Assembly (NCBI RefSeq): GCF_028554725.1
Contig: NC_071670.1
Location: 50,147,501-50,211,500 of the forward strand
Direction of reading: 5' to 3'
DNA: 64,000 bases
Source: Zeugodacus cucurbitae
Lineage: Eukaryota; Arthropoda; Insecta; Diptera; Tephritidae
This document shows, piece after piece, positions 48,709 through 60,294 of this stretch. The position numbers and the translations under genes were made by a program. The notes beneath the pieces were generated by a model. The model did no database searches and was not told the origin of the DNA. It saw nothing but the letters and a program-made list of their open reading frames with translations. The first letter of the stretch is position 1. Every line of letters begins with the position of its first letter.

Positions 48709-49791
48709 ACAAGTAAGGGAAGGCTAAGTTCAGCTGTAACCGAATATTTTATACTTTCGCAAGTTATTTATTTATAGTTATTAACCACTAGAATAATTAG
48801 AATCACTAGTTATATAGGGGCTGGGATAATTCCTACACCTTTTTTACTCATCCACCTACATCATAACCAAGATTATATAATATTTTCACATAACGCTGCT
48901 AAATTATCTCACATTTTAACCGATATATACGGTATAAGTCCACTGTAAGTTGGAAAATCCATGCATTAGGTGTAGTGGGGCTACAGGAAGAATTTATCTG
49001 ATTTTGCCCAATTTTGGCACAGAGGCACCAGTAGAAAAACAGATTTTCTTTCAATTTCATTTTAATATCTGAGAGATTTATCTACCTTTTTCGTAACCGG
49101 TAATGTTCCGTATCTGGGGCCTTGAAAAGTTATAGTTCGATTTCAATGATTTTAAGATGGATGATATTCCACTTGAAACGCAATATTTGCCGACTTATCG
49201 ATTACTAAGTGAACGAATCAGGTGGGCTTTAAATTGTAGTATAAGGAAAGTCGGCGTGGTTGTGAATCGATTTCTCCCATTTTTAAACTAAGCCAAGGGG
49301 CGATTTCGTCCACCTACAACACCAACCTTCTTATTAAGATATCTAAATTTTAACTCAAATTACAGCTTGCACGGACGGACGGACAGACAGACGTCCGGAT
49401 TTGAACTTTACTCGTCATCCTATCTGATATATATATACTAGTGATGAGCGATATTTCACTACCGGTGATTTTTTCACTGTGATTGAAAAATCACATATAG
49501 CAACTGTGATCAATTAATTAATTGTGATTACTAAAGCAGGTAAATTTTGGATATTGTTAAAATTAATATAAATGTAAATGTAAAAAATTAAAAAAAAAAT
49601 GTGAAGTATAAACACTCATAAATTCGTTTTTTTATTTGTTGTGATCGCAATAGCAATATAAAATCACTGTAATTTAAAAATAGCAATCACTGAAATCACA
49701 GTGATTCAAAAATATCAATATCGCTCATCACTAATATATACCTAACTCGTTTAGTTTTAGGACTTACAATTTGTTGCGAGAGTATAAAAAT
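48709..49791 (+). mobile_element. INE-1-like element, copy D, host of a hAT-type MITE
   Basis: Starts ACAAGTAAGGGAAGGCTAAG and ends TTTGTTGCGAGAGTATAAAA. The interior has TTACAGCTTGCACGGACGGA and the 'CTAACTCGTTTAGTTTTAGG' tail. A 295-bp MITE interrupts it at 49439-49733. Removing that and one TSD copy rejoins 'CTGATATATATATAC|CTAACTCG', which matches the other copies. Confidence 0.78.
49439..49733. mobile_element. hAT-type MITE with perfect 8-bp duplication (295 bp)
   Basis: ATATATAC at 49431-49438 is repeated at 49734-49741. Inverted ends TAGTGATGAGCGATATT and AATATCGCTCATCACTA are perfect over 17 bp. Subterminal GTGATT / AATCAC motifs recur on both sides. An 8-bp duplication and TAGTGATG-type ends are typical of hAT elements. 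There is no coding capacity, so it depends on a transposase elsewhere. Confidence 0.9.
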
Positions 49792-52700
49792 GTGAGCTAA
49801 CCTGTCAGCTCCCTGAAAACATATAGTTGATTATATTTGCACCGCATGTTGCCTTAAATCCATTATTTCGAAAAAGAAGATATCAGAATACAGAGGGAAA
49901 GAGTTAAGAAGAGAAAGAAAATAATTAAAACATCTCGTGTACTCTTTGTAGGCAGATCTAATTCCATATATACCATGCATATATGCCCCTACTGACCCAA
50001 ACAGTCGCGTTTTGTTCATGTAGTGGTCTAATGGTCTTCATCTCTCTCAGACAAGTGTAATAGGTCAAACCGTTCATACAAATTTGCTTTATATTTTGAA
50101 AAATATCACTATTTCTATTTCCCAGAAGCATGTTTAACCAACTCAATCAGCTAATTAATATTAAAGTTAATCTCTTTTGTGATATGATGTGACCCATTTC
50201 CCACTTTTTCGTCATAAGCGACCCAAGAAACGGGACTCCTATATTTTCCAATTAATAAATGAAATAGCATGTCCCAAAATTGCACAATAAAAATATTAAT
50301 TGAATAAAATATCATAATCAAATAAGCTGTTGAATTTCTTTGAAGGTCCAATAATTTCTCCTTTTTTGTGTAAATATTGTCTGAGCCATCGTTAATTTAA
50401 TTAACTTCTTATACGAATAAAAATGGGTGGGTACATATATAGTACTATGGTATATGTATGTAGTATATTAATCTTAACCACAAAAAAGGTCATGATTTAA
50501 TTGAGGCCAAAGGGTATTAGGTAATAATATAATTTAATTACTAACAACCAAGACTGTTTTTGTACGCCTGCGAACTAAGCAAACAACAATTTATTTATGT
50601 GCCTACTCTAGGATTTTCATCTTCGTGCGAGCTACGTACTAATGCTCATATTTGTTTGTGTGAGATTGGTACAAGTATTAGTTGTGTGTGTGTAGAGTAT
50701 TCGAATATACCTCTATTATTTCAGATTTGAGGTTTTCACATTCAAAACATTTTAACAAAATGAAGCAACTTCAAATATGTAGGTGGGTAAGTTCTTTTGT
50801 ACCTTTCATAAATAAATAAAGTGTGGGATTTTTCATTTTGCTTTCGCAAAAGTTTCATAGGTTTCTGAAGAAAATATAAAGAACTTCATAAAAGAAAAAT
50901 GAAAATAATATTTTAACAAGGAAACCATGAATATAATAACAAAAGGACTCCACCTGCAGGCAGCATCCACAACAGCAAATCTTTAACCACATCTTCGACA
51001 ATTAATTCAAGATCTTTATAAATTTTTAAGTTTGAAAACTAACAAGGGCCACTGAAGAAGTAGACAATTCAAAAAATGTCACGTTTCGGTTGCTAAAAAT
51101 TTACTGGACAGGCCAATGGTTGACTTCAATTGTTGCTACCAATTAGCAAGAAAGGAATGAAAATCAGCGACGAGTTGGAAAAAAGACATATGAATATATC
51201 AGTAATTATTTTAACTCAGTACAATTTGACAATTAAATATCCAATCATTGATATGAAATCAAGCAAGAGACCTTACTTAAGACTTGGCTTAGCGTCTCAT
51301 ATCAAACAGATCATAGTGACTTCACTGACACGGGACGAAAAGTGTGATTGCCGCCATTCATAAATCCATATTCAGAAGTTGGAGAATGATTAAAATGCAT
51401 ATATAATAGGTGAAGAGGAACCTTAGATGTTATTCATTGAATCGGTAGAATGCAGAGTATGCGCGGATAACACTGGAACAATACTTTAACGAATGAGAAG
51501 TCTTCAACCAATTGAGAAGGCATATTTTCCACGACCCTCAATGTTAAATTAAAAAAAATTGAGCATCTAGGGTTAAAAACTCAGAAATATCATCAAACGA
51601 TATTAAATGTTGCTTAATATTGTATCAATTGGGAACACAGCAATAACCTTATATGGGGTCCCGTTGCCAACCAATCAAAAGGGTATCTAATGTAGAATTA
51701 CTTTGGAATGAGATGATATCGTGATGGAAATCGACGGTATAGTTTTCATTGCTTGCATTTTTATAGACAAGGTAGAAGAGAAGTAAGGGTCTAATTTCAA
51801 AGACTTCAAGAAAGAAATGGGACAACTAGGTGATATCAATATGAGAGAGATATGGAAGGGATTAGCGATACCGAGAAGATTCTGAGTATCTACTATACCA
51901 CGTTCGAAGTAAAATTACATCTACCAAAACGTTGTAATATGCAAATAAGTTCAGGTTTCTACCACTATAAATGCCAAATTTTAATAGAACTGAAATCTTT
52001 TGTTTATGTCATATTTTCAAAATGTATACTTTTAAGAATATCCTCCAAAAATTTCAACGCGATTGGAGTTATAGAACAAAAGTTATAGATCTTTATAGCG
52101 CGCTACGTGGCTAAGGCAAACGTGTCGCAGTTGAAACTTTGAGCTCGATTATCTCGATTATATTTTTTGAAAACTGCCTTAACGGTGAGCATGATTTTTC
52201 GAAAGACATTTTATGGATTGTTCTGAAATCTTCAGGTGTTGTTTATATTAACAATAACAAGTTCGTGGACGAAGGAAATTAAATTTGAAAAAAAAAATTA
52301 ATATTTTTTTGTTGGAAAACTAAATTTTGAGAATACCAAAAAACGACATTTTTGAAAAAGTGTACGCAATTTTCGGTTATAATTTTGTTGAACAAAATCC
52401 TTCGTTTAAGAACGAAAGAATACTACAAACTCACAGTTTTTTGTTCGTTCATGTATTTCTGATAAGCTGTTCTTAATTTACCGTGCTCACTGCAAGCGTG
52501 TGTAAAAACGAGGCATTACCGAACATGGACCATGGACGTCACAATTCACCGAATTTTCTAATAAATTTTTTTCTACAAACATGTCAAAATATGTACTACC
52601 TGACATTATGAAATTCGTTTGGAAATATATAATGTAAAATATTAAAAAAATTGCAAAAAATCGTAATTTTTCACATGCCGAAAGTATATAAGCCCACCTT

Positions 52701-54347
52701 AAACGTCACAGTAGTAGTGACCATCTGTCTACTTTTAAACTCCCTGCTGGGAAGCGCTAAATAATACCAGCAAGTACAGATATGTTCAAATTATCACTGA
52801 CGTCTTCTATGGTATCGTAAGTATGACGTCATTGGTGCAACGAATAAAAAAGTAGAAAACTAAAAAATTTCTATTTAATGTAGAATTTTACATTGAAATT
52901 GCGCAAAATTATTTGAAATCAAAATTTGAATAATTCAAATACTAAAACGAGGTAAGAACGACAGTCAGCCACGCTTATACCATGACTTAATGCATTATTA
53001 ACTAAGCAACCACAGTTGATAAACTATTTAACGCAAATATTTTGTCAAAAATTAGTATCAATTGTGCTCAGCAAATTGTGACAGGCAAACAAAGTTTACG
53101 AAACTTTTCGAATAAAATTTTATAATTTGTTACGCATTTCCGACAGTTATATACGGACATATATACAGACATATGCAAGCACACACATAAATATGTATCT
53201 TCATTTACGCGACATATTTATGGTTTTGTGACAACTTTTACGCTGACGTGGTTGGGAGCACTATATTTTGTGAATATATGGATGGGCATATCTATATATA
53301 TAAACATACATACATATATGTACGTGTCTAAAGTATTTATGTAGCGACCAACTGCGTGTGTGACAGCGCGTATAAGTGAGTACACAAAGATAGCAACAAA
53401 AAACGGAAGCGACCACTGCATTAGAGTACAAAAACCAAGCAAAATGTGGGAGAGTAAGGAAAGAAAAAAACAAAAAAAAAATATATATATGTATCTATAT
53501 GTATGTTCGAAACTACAAATAATGAAACAACATAAAAATGCCAACAAACCAAGCGTGGAATTTTGACTAATGCCGCAGCATACACAGGAATACATATGCA
53601 TGAACAAGCATACCAAAAACAGGAGTCAACAAGCCAACACACAGAAATTTCGGCTTGTCATGTGGTTGTTGTTGTTGTTGTGTGTGTGGTTTGCTCGTCC
53701 GTATGTATGTGTGTTCTGTATTTTTGGGACTTGCACACACTCAACTCGCTATAGTCTATAGTTTTCGCTTATGTTGAACTTGTTCTCTGACCTTTCCACA
53801 TACCCCTCTGCCCGTAAACCGCAAACTCCACACTATCATGGGTACCTGCACGACACGAGTCATCACCAATGTATCAGGTTGCTCGGCTGGTACTATTATG
53901 TATGGCTTATGTGTTGTTGCGCGTTTACTTTTGCGTTGAATTCGGTTTCCGTTCTATCCTTTTTATGTCACTTTGTGGCGATAAATTTTATCTTGTAAAA
54001 GGCAAATAGGCGAATGCGCGCAGGCAATCAGTGGGAGCAGCGAACGAGCGGTGGGCGACTGATGGCTTGCGATGGAGATGAAGTTATGGCGCATTTTGGC
54101 TGACATTTTCATCTTGTTTGTATGCTTCTTAATGCTGATGACAGTGTGTGGTTGTTTTGCCATGCATGTCTATATGTATATGAGAGTCTGTCTGGCTGTA
54201 TGTTATCAGTTTTTGGCTTGGGTTGCGTATACGCCATGTCATGTGTTGGATTGCGTATATGTCGTGTCGTATTCCCTTGCGTGCTCATTTGTTAGTTTAT
54301 GTTTACTTCATAAATGCCGCATCGAACGTATTTATACACAGGATAAA

Positions 54348-54378
<31 letters not shown>

Positions 54379-54395
54379 TTAAGTACAGTTATTAG

Positions 54396-54431
<36 letters not shown>

Positions 54432-56626
54432 AGTATGTCTGTGCATTTGTGCGGAAATGATTCCACGCTTTATTAAACTTTTGATTGAAAATGTAGTTGG
54501 CGCTCGGCCTTATGACACCCACACATGCAGCACCAGCAAATTTTCGCTAACGCATTGCCCTTCTTCCTTCACCTCACCCCTCACGCCACGCCACTTCACG
54601 ACGCTTGATGTGCTCCAACTTAACCTGTAATGCGCTTATCACATGCTCATATGCCTGATTTTACTGCCACATGCGTTCACATTTGAGCTTATATACGAAC
54701 ATAAATATTGGTGTGCGTTCGTTTGGTCCATTCGTTCACCAACTCGCAATTTGTTGCCACACAGCAACACCGTTTTTTGTTTGTTGCTGTTGTTGTTTTT
54801 TTTTTTGTTTTTTGACCCTTCAACTTAATGGCCATGCGGTGTTTAGGCAACACACACAACAACAATAACAACAACAAAAATATACAACCACATATATCGT
54901 GCCACTAACTCATATGAAACAGTGCATTGCTCAGCTGTGCTGTTGTTGTTGTTGCTTTTGTTAATGTAATTTTGTTTTCTGCCATTATTGTCATCTCTGC
55001 TGCCGTTGCATGTAATGTTGATTGCAATGCCATGCCATAGAGTACTCATAGTTATGTTGAGCGTTAAGCCTGTGCTCCCCGATCTTTTCACTTGGAAATG
55101 CCAATTACCCAGCCGAGCTGAAAGCGAGCGCACAACAACAACAACAGTTGGTCATGCATGCTACACGAACATGTCATTGCTGTTGCTGCTGCTGTTGTTG
55201 TTGTTGTTACTATGTATTTTCGTGGTGTCCTTCGCTTGGCAAGCACTATGCGACAGCTACCAGGTGGAGGAAATTTAAAATTGCTGCTTGCCTAAGCAGC
55301 ATCAAGAGCACAGCTGATGCAGTTTACCTTTTCGTAAAATCTTCTAAGCAGCTCAGGTGTATCAAAAAAAAACAAAAAAGCAAAACTCAAAATGGTGAAA
55401 TGGGGAAATGAAACAACGCACACTCACACACACAAAAAGGTAATCAGATTTCGAAACTCTCCGAGTGACCTTAAATGAAAGCTGAATTTTTGTGTAGAAA
55501 GGCTTGCTTGGTGTTTTGAATTATGGTAAACATGTTTCCGGTCAAAAATTACACACACTTTTCTGTAAAGCTTATTAAAATAGGCTGCAAAGCTTTCGTA
55601 TTTGCGTTATTGTCTAGGAAATAATGGTAAATCAAATGTCAAATGTATTGCCATAGCGTTCGACAGGCAATTAGAAGGTGGGTTTTTGTTGTCTAAATGA
55701 AGATTGAATGAAATGATTCTGGTTTAAGGAAAGGGTTTTGTATTGAGCGACTGATTAGTGCTCGAACGGATATAAATATGTCCCTTTATTAGTAAGGCTA
55801 ATCTATCTTCAGACCTTAGCCATTGAAAAGTTTAAAATTACATACATTCTTCAAATTCCGACCATTGAAGATATGTAATATAAGTTAATGGCTCTGGTCT
55901 TGGCGACAAAGGATCCACTTGGATAGTCAAAAAAACGCTGGTCCTTGATGATGCCAAAAACATCTAAGTCATATATATATATATATATATAAAGCTCATT
56001 GAGCCTGTCACAGATTTGCCAAGGTAAAGCAAGTCTTGTCAAGATGGTTCGCTGAAGGTATGCTTATAGAAATATTTCAACATGAGTCGAGTTAAAGTTT
56101 AAAATTAGAGGAGAAACATTCTAGATAATTGCATTAGATAAGGAAAAGCCCTATAAAACAGGTATATATATTCTCGCTTGAGGTCAGCAGTTCATGATAG
56201 GAGAACTGTGTGAGTACCGATGCTACAAGTGATACAAAAGGGCTGATAGTTTAAATAACGCCGGTGCAAACCTTTTCTTGAACACCGTATTTTATCTGTT
56301 CATAATCGTGAAAGTATGATGAACTACCAAAAAAAGCAATAAACTTCTGATGGACCAAGCAAGTAAAAATCATGCTTCTATTTAACTACAATATCAAATA
56401 TAACAGATTACAACTCGTAGATGAAAGCTATCATAAGGACTATTTTAAGAATTTGAAAAGTCATGATATACCCAACTGACAACGCTGAAATAGCGCGAGA
56501 TCTAAGCTCGCTATGTTAGCTATAAGGACGTCATATTAGCGAGAACTATGAACCTCTGAACTGAGTACCAAAAAATTTGTTTTTTTCAAGGCTTTTGCAG
56601 AAATTTGTATTCAATGCGCTCAATTT
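49792..56626. other. 6.8-kb non-coding stretch with microsatellites
   Basis: No gene recognised. TTG/CAA runs near 53665, 54785, 54860, 54945 and 55185, and TA runs at 54351-54374, 54400-54426 and 55971-55991. The 52.08-52.33 kb part contains 'CTACGTGGCTAAGGCAAACGTG' and 'GAGCTCGATTATCTCGATTAT', which look like old repeat sequence of unknown family. Open frames at 53.2-55.4 kb are repeat-driven. Confidence 0.45.
54351..54426. repeat. two (AT)n runs
   Basis: AT runs of about 24 bp (54351-54374) and 27 bp (54400-54426) separated by 25 bp of non-repeat sequence. Both show TA-rich flanks. Confidence 0.93.
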
Positions 56627-57185
56627 TTTATAATCTCGCATGCCGTAAAGAGAGTATAGTATTTTTGTTCACTTAAAGATGTTTTGTAAGTCCTAAAACT
56701 AAACGAGTTAGTCATTGGGTGTTATATATACCAAAGCGTGACGAGTAGAGTTGATATCTGTCTATCCAATGTCCGTCCGTGCAAGCTGTAACTTGAGTAA
56801 AAATTGAGATATCTTATTGAGAGAGTTGGACCACTGCCACCCTCACAAAATGGCGAAAACCAAAAACATATAAAGTGCTATAACTAAGTCATAAATAAAG
56901 TTATGTAATCAAAATCACACTAATGGGGCGCATATTCGGATTTTTTTTTTTATAGGAAAGTGGGCTTGACCAAGATTTTTGTATATATCTCATAAACTAC
57001 TAAAGCTATACGAGGGCTGCTATATATATTTCTGGCCTAGGCAACACTAAGTGTTGCCAGGTGCAATCTGACATTTCCATTGGAAAGTTTGACATTTTTT
57101 AGCATAACATCACTCAGAACGTTTTGTCATTTAATCGTGTATTGTTTTATTTACAGGTAATTAAAAAATTCATTTCGGTCAAAAA

Positions 57186-57647
57186 ATGGAATTAACTCGT
57201 GAACATTTTCGTGCGATCATTTTTCACAACTTTCGACGTGGATTATAGCGACAAGAGTGCATCGATGAACTAAAATCTTTGTATGGCTATGAAGCACCAT
57301 CCTATAGCACTGTGAAAAACTCGTACAACGAATTCAATCGTGGCCGACGCTCGCTCAAAGGCGAATTCCGTGATGGTCGTCCAAAAAAAGCCGTTGTGTC
57401 AGAAAACATCGATGCCGTACGTGAACTGATAATGCAAGACCGTCATGTAACTTACCTTCCGATAGAGGCATGCCTATGCATTTCTCCCACCAGCATACAT
57501 TCGATATTGCATGAACACCTGGCCGTAAAAAAGGTTTGTTCTCGTAGAATCCCGCACAATTTGACAATCGCTCAAAAAAAGGCTCAAAAAAAGTGCTTCG
57601 AAAATAGGTTTGAGCGCATGCAGAAGTGTATAAATCTTGATGGAGAA
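57186..57647 (+). pseudogene. mariner transposase, truncated and split
   Basis: ATG 57186 starts MELTREHFRAIIFHNFRRGL, followed by an in-frame TAG (57246-57248). It then reads RQECIDELKSLYGYEAPSYS, FRDGRPKKAVVSENIDAVRE, TSIHSILHEHLAVKKVCSRR and IPHNLTIAQKKAQKKC. This is the paired helix-turn-helix DNA-binding half of a mariner transposase. The DDE catalytic region is deleted, and the tail RFERMQKCINLDGEY is joined directly. The last codons lie beyond the pogo insertion at about 59687 (FEKQ stop). It is dead through both a stop and loss of the catalytic core. Confidence 0.9.
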
Positions 57648-57649
57648 TA

Positions 57650-59684
57650 CAGTAGATATCGGTTATATGACGAACCGCTTGTATGCAAATTTTGGTTATA
57701 TGCAAAATTTTCATATTTCAACGCATTATAGAACGTTTTATTATATGAATTTGGTTGTTTGAATGCAAATCGTTTATAAGCAAATATCGCATTTATGCAA
57801 AAAAATTTCAGCAAAATTGAATCGTTACGTACAAATTTTAATCTGTTTTAAGCAAATTTTCCAACACTGAAACACTAAATTTATTCTATCGATTTATCGA
57901 TTGTCAAACATATGATTTTGTGTTACACTTGTTACAATGTCGCGTCGTGTTGTGTTAACAGCGAAACAAAAAATTGCGGTTTTAAACGATTTAAAGACTT
58001 CCAAAGACCGAAAAACCATTGCTGCTAAATATAAAGTTAGCTTAAGCACTATATCGCGCATTCAAATCCAAGAGAACAAAATCCGCGCCATAACAAATCC
58101 CAATAGGAAACGGGATAGGAAAGGCGCACACGTGAATTTGGACAGAACCTTGTTGTCCTGGTTTAACCAAATCCGGTCCCAAAATGGAATTGTTACCGGA
58201 CCTGTCTTGCTTTCTAAAGCACAGGAATTTGCGTTAAAATTAAACGAAAGTTATGTGCCAGACCGTAGTTGGTTGCAGCGTTGGTGCGGGCGAAATGCCC
58301 TTAACTTCTCCAAGATTTACGGAGAAGCTGGCGAAAATAACGCAACAAGTGCAGAAGTTTTCACTACTAACCGTTTGCCTCATATTATTGAAAAATTTTC
58401 GCCGGATTGTATATTTAATGCCGATGAAACCGGGCTGTACTACAAGGCGTTGCCAAATGGAAGTTACAAAGGCAAGTATGAGAATCCAAAGGGATTCAAA
58501 ACTCAAAAGCAACGCCTCACATTTCTGTTTCTATGCAATGCAACCGGCACGTATAAACGTGCATATTGCATTGGAAAGTCGGCTAAACCACGGTCTTTTA
58601 AAGGAAAACAGCTACCGCTGCCATATTATAATAATAGAAGTGCTTGGATGACGAGTGTTATTTGGAAAAAGATTCTAATAGATCTCAATCAAAATCTTGA
58701 AAAAGATAACAAGCAGATATGTTTGATTGTTGATAATGCTCCTTGCCACAATACAGATGAGAAATTCTCAAACATTACGATTGAATTTTTGCCACCAAAT
58801 ACAACTGCCCTTATACAGCCACTTGATCAAGGTATCATCCACTCCTTTAAAATGGAATATCGACAAATACTAATAAAAAAACAAATTTGTGCGTTGGAGA
58901 AGGGCTTATCTATAGTTGAATTCCTGAAATCGCTCACTATTTTGGATGGTATCAATTATGCAAATCGCGCTTGGAACCTTGTTAAGCAGCAAACAATTAG
59001 TAATTGTTTCAAAAAGGTAAATTTCGTGTTAAAGATGGTACAAATTTAAAATAAAATTGTTCATTTCAGGCAGGCATTGACAACATTCAATTCATTACAG
59101 ATGAGATTGCAGCCACAGAAGGCGAAAACTATGAATGGTGCACACTCGATAATGAATACATTCAATGCGATAATGAACTTGTCTGCTTTGGAACCATGTC
59201 GGACGAGGATATTGTTGCGGACGTATTGGCCGTCAATCAAAATTCTACTGAAGATGAGGAAGTGTTCGCGCAATCTGAGGCTTGTATTAAACACCCCTCA
59301 ACGAAAAATGCCTTGCTAAGCTTAGATTCGCTGCGTGACTATTTTTGTCATAACAATATAGATCCCTTAGAGGCTTTTGAAGATATTGAAAATTTAATCC
59401 TAGAGAGTTCTGAAAAACAGAAATGCCAGAAGAAAATAACAGATTTTTTAAGTAAATCTTAACAATTTTCAAATTAAATGAATTGACTGAAGTGAAATAT
59501 AATTTTTATTAAAACTGAATAAGTTTATATATTCTATTTCTTGTGTGCTATTTTTTGTTTACATCGAATTGATTGTGTATATGCATATATTTTGCATATA
59601 AGCGAATACCGCTTGTTTGCAATTACCGCCTGTATGCAAATTTTTTTTTGCATTATAACAATTGCATATAACCGATATCTACTG
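57650..59684 (+). mobile_element. pogo/Tigger-type DNA transposon, apparently complete (2035 bp)
   Basis: Ends CAGTAGATATCGGTTATATG at 57650 and its exact inverse to 59684 give 20 perfect bases, flanked by TA (57648-57649 and 59685-59686). TA duplication and CAG ends are typical of pogo. Subterminal zones on both sides are rich in (T/A)(A/T)TGCAAA or TTGCATAT motifs, probable transposase-binding repeats. It sits inside a dead mariner, so it is the youngest layer of this nest. Confidence 0.92.
57937..59462 (+). CDS. pogo/Tigger-family transposase, intact, two exons (490 aa)
   Basis: A DDE-type transposase that cuts and reinserts its own element; it acts in the nucleus. Exon 1 is 57937-59016 and exon 2 is 59070-59462. 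The 53-bp intron has AAG|GTAAAT and TTTCAG|GCAGGC borders and keeps the frame (CFKK|AGIDNIQF). Without splicing, translation stops at 59049 after 370 residues. Domains: Psq-type helix-turn-helix at about 5-50 (KQKIAVLNDLK, then STISRIQ), CENP-B-type helix-turn-helix at about 65-125 (LLSWFNQIRSQNGIVTGPVL, SWLQRWCGR), DDE catalytic core from about 150. Catalytic Asp: D163 (FNADETGLYY), D266 (LIVDNAPCHN), D297 (IQPLDQGII), with 30 residues between the last two. The acidic tail ends KKITDFLSKS. No stop or frameshift is seen. Splicing is inferred from sequence. Domain-wise it resembles TIGD/jerky-like proteins, but the flanking inverted ends show it is an active-type transposon gene, not a domesticated one. 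Confidence 0.88.
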
Positions 59685-60294
59685 TATTTTGAAAAACAAT
59701 AAAACCATTTTCGTTGATAAATATTTCTATTTTCGTTATTAGGCCAGAAATATATATAGCAGCCCTCGTATCATCTAAACTTTCTGGAGTCATTTCTTTT
59801 ATGTGTGCCAATACGTAGAATAAAAATTTATGAAATCGGATTATAACTACACCTTTCATTCAAAGGTTGAGTTGAAAACTACAAAACGTGCTTTAATTCG
59901 GTAAGAAAAAAATCAGAGCTTGTGGCTAAATTTTTTATCGAAAATCTAAGTAAAACTCTCAGATATTTTTAAGAAATTCGAAGAAGATGTGTAACTTATA
60001 TTATTGTGCGCCTTTGCCAAAAATGGCGAAATCAGGACAATACTTCGCCTAGACCAAATATACCTCATATACAGATTTTCACACTTTCGGTGGATTTTAT
60101 ATAAAAATAGTAGACATCTATGCATGAATTAGTCCAGCCTCCCTATACTATGTATAATGATTTTCGTTATTCTAGTTGACTTTATGCTGAATACATGGGA
60201 CGAATTGTGTGTTATCCTAATAACATTAAATGAATTAAATGCCGAGGGTATAAAATGTTCGGTTAAACCCGAAGATTGCCGTTTCTTACTTGAT

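Larger units (their letters stand above)
57011..59768 (+). mobile_element. mariner element, internally deleted, host of a pogo insertion
   Basis: Ends CGAGGGCTGCTATATATATT, then TCTGGCCTA, and the exact inverse up to 59768 form a perfect repeat of about 29 bp. TA is at 57009-57010 and 59769-59770. Without the pogo insert it is about 0.72 kb, against about 1.3 kb for a full mariner, so it is deleted internally. Unlike its insert, its transposase is broken. Confidence 0.9.
56627..60294 (-). mobile_element. INE-1-like element, copy E, host of mariner and pogo insertions
   Basis: Begins ATAATCTCGCATGCCGTAAA, then GAGAGTATAG, and has AAACTAAACGAGTTAGTCAT and AATGTCCGTCCGTGCAAGCT. It ends GAGGGTATAAAATGTTCGGT, then TAAACCCGAAGATTGCCG near 60290. 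At 'CTACTAAAGCTATA|TATCATCTAAACTTTCTGG' it is interrupted by the mariner at 57011-59768; the other copies are continuous here. Length without insertions is about 0.9 kb. Confidence 0.75.

Noticed and set aside
53218..54432. Several 60-140 codon frames around 53-54.5 kb, some hydrophobic
   Set aside because: Composition follows TG/TA-rich repeats (Tyr-Ile runs from TATATA), both strands are open together, and there is no family match.
57355..57714. Minus-strand 119-codon frame across the mariner remnant
   Set aside because: It is the shadow of the plus-strand mariner transposase, which has clear family motifs.
58253..58651. Second plus-strand frame of 132 codons inside the pogo transposase
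   Set aside because: It overlaps the catalytic-domain frame completely and has no domain of its own.
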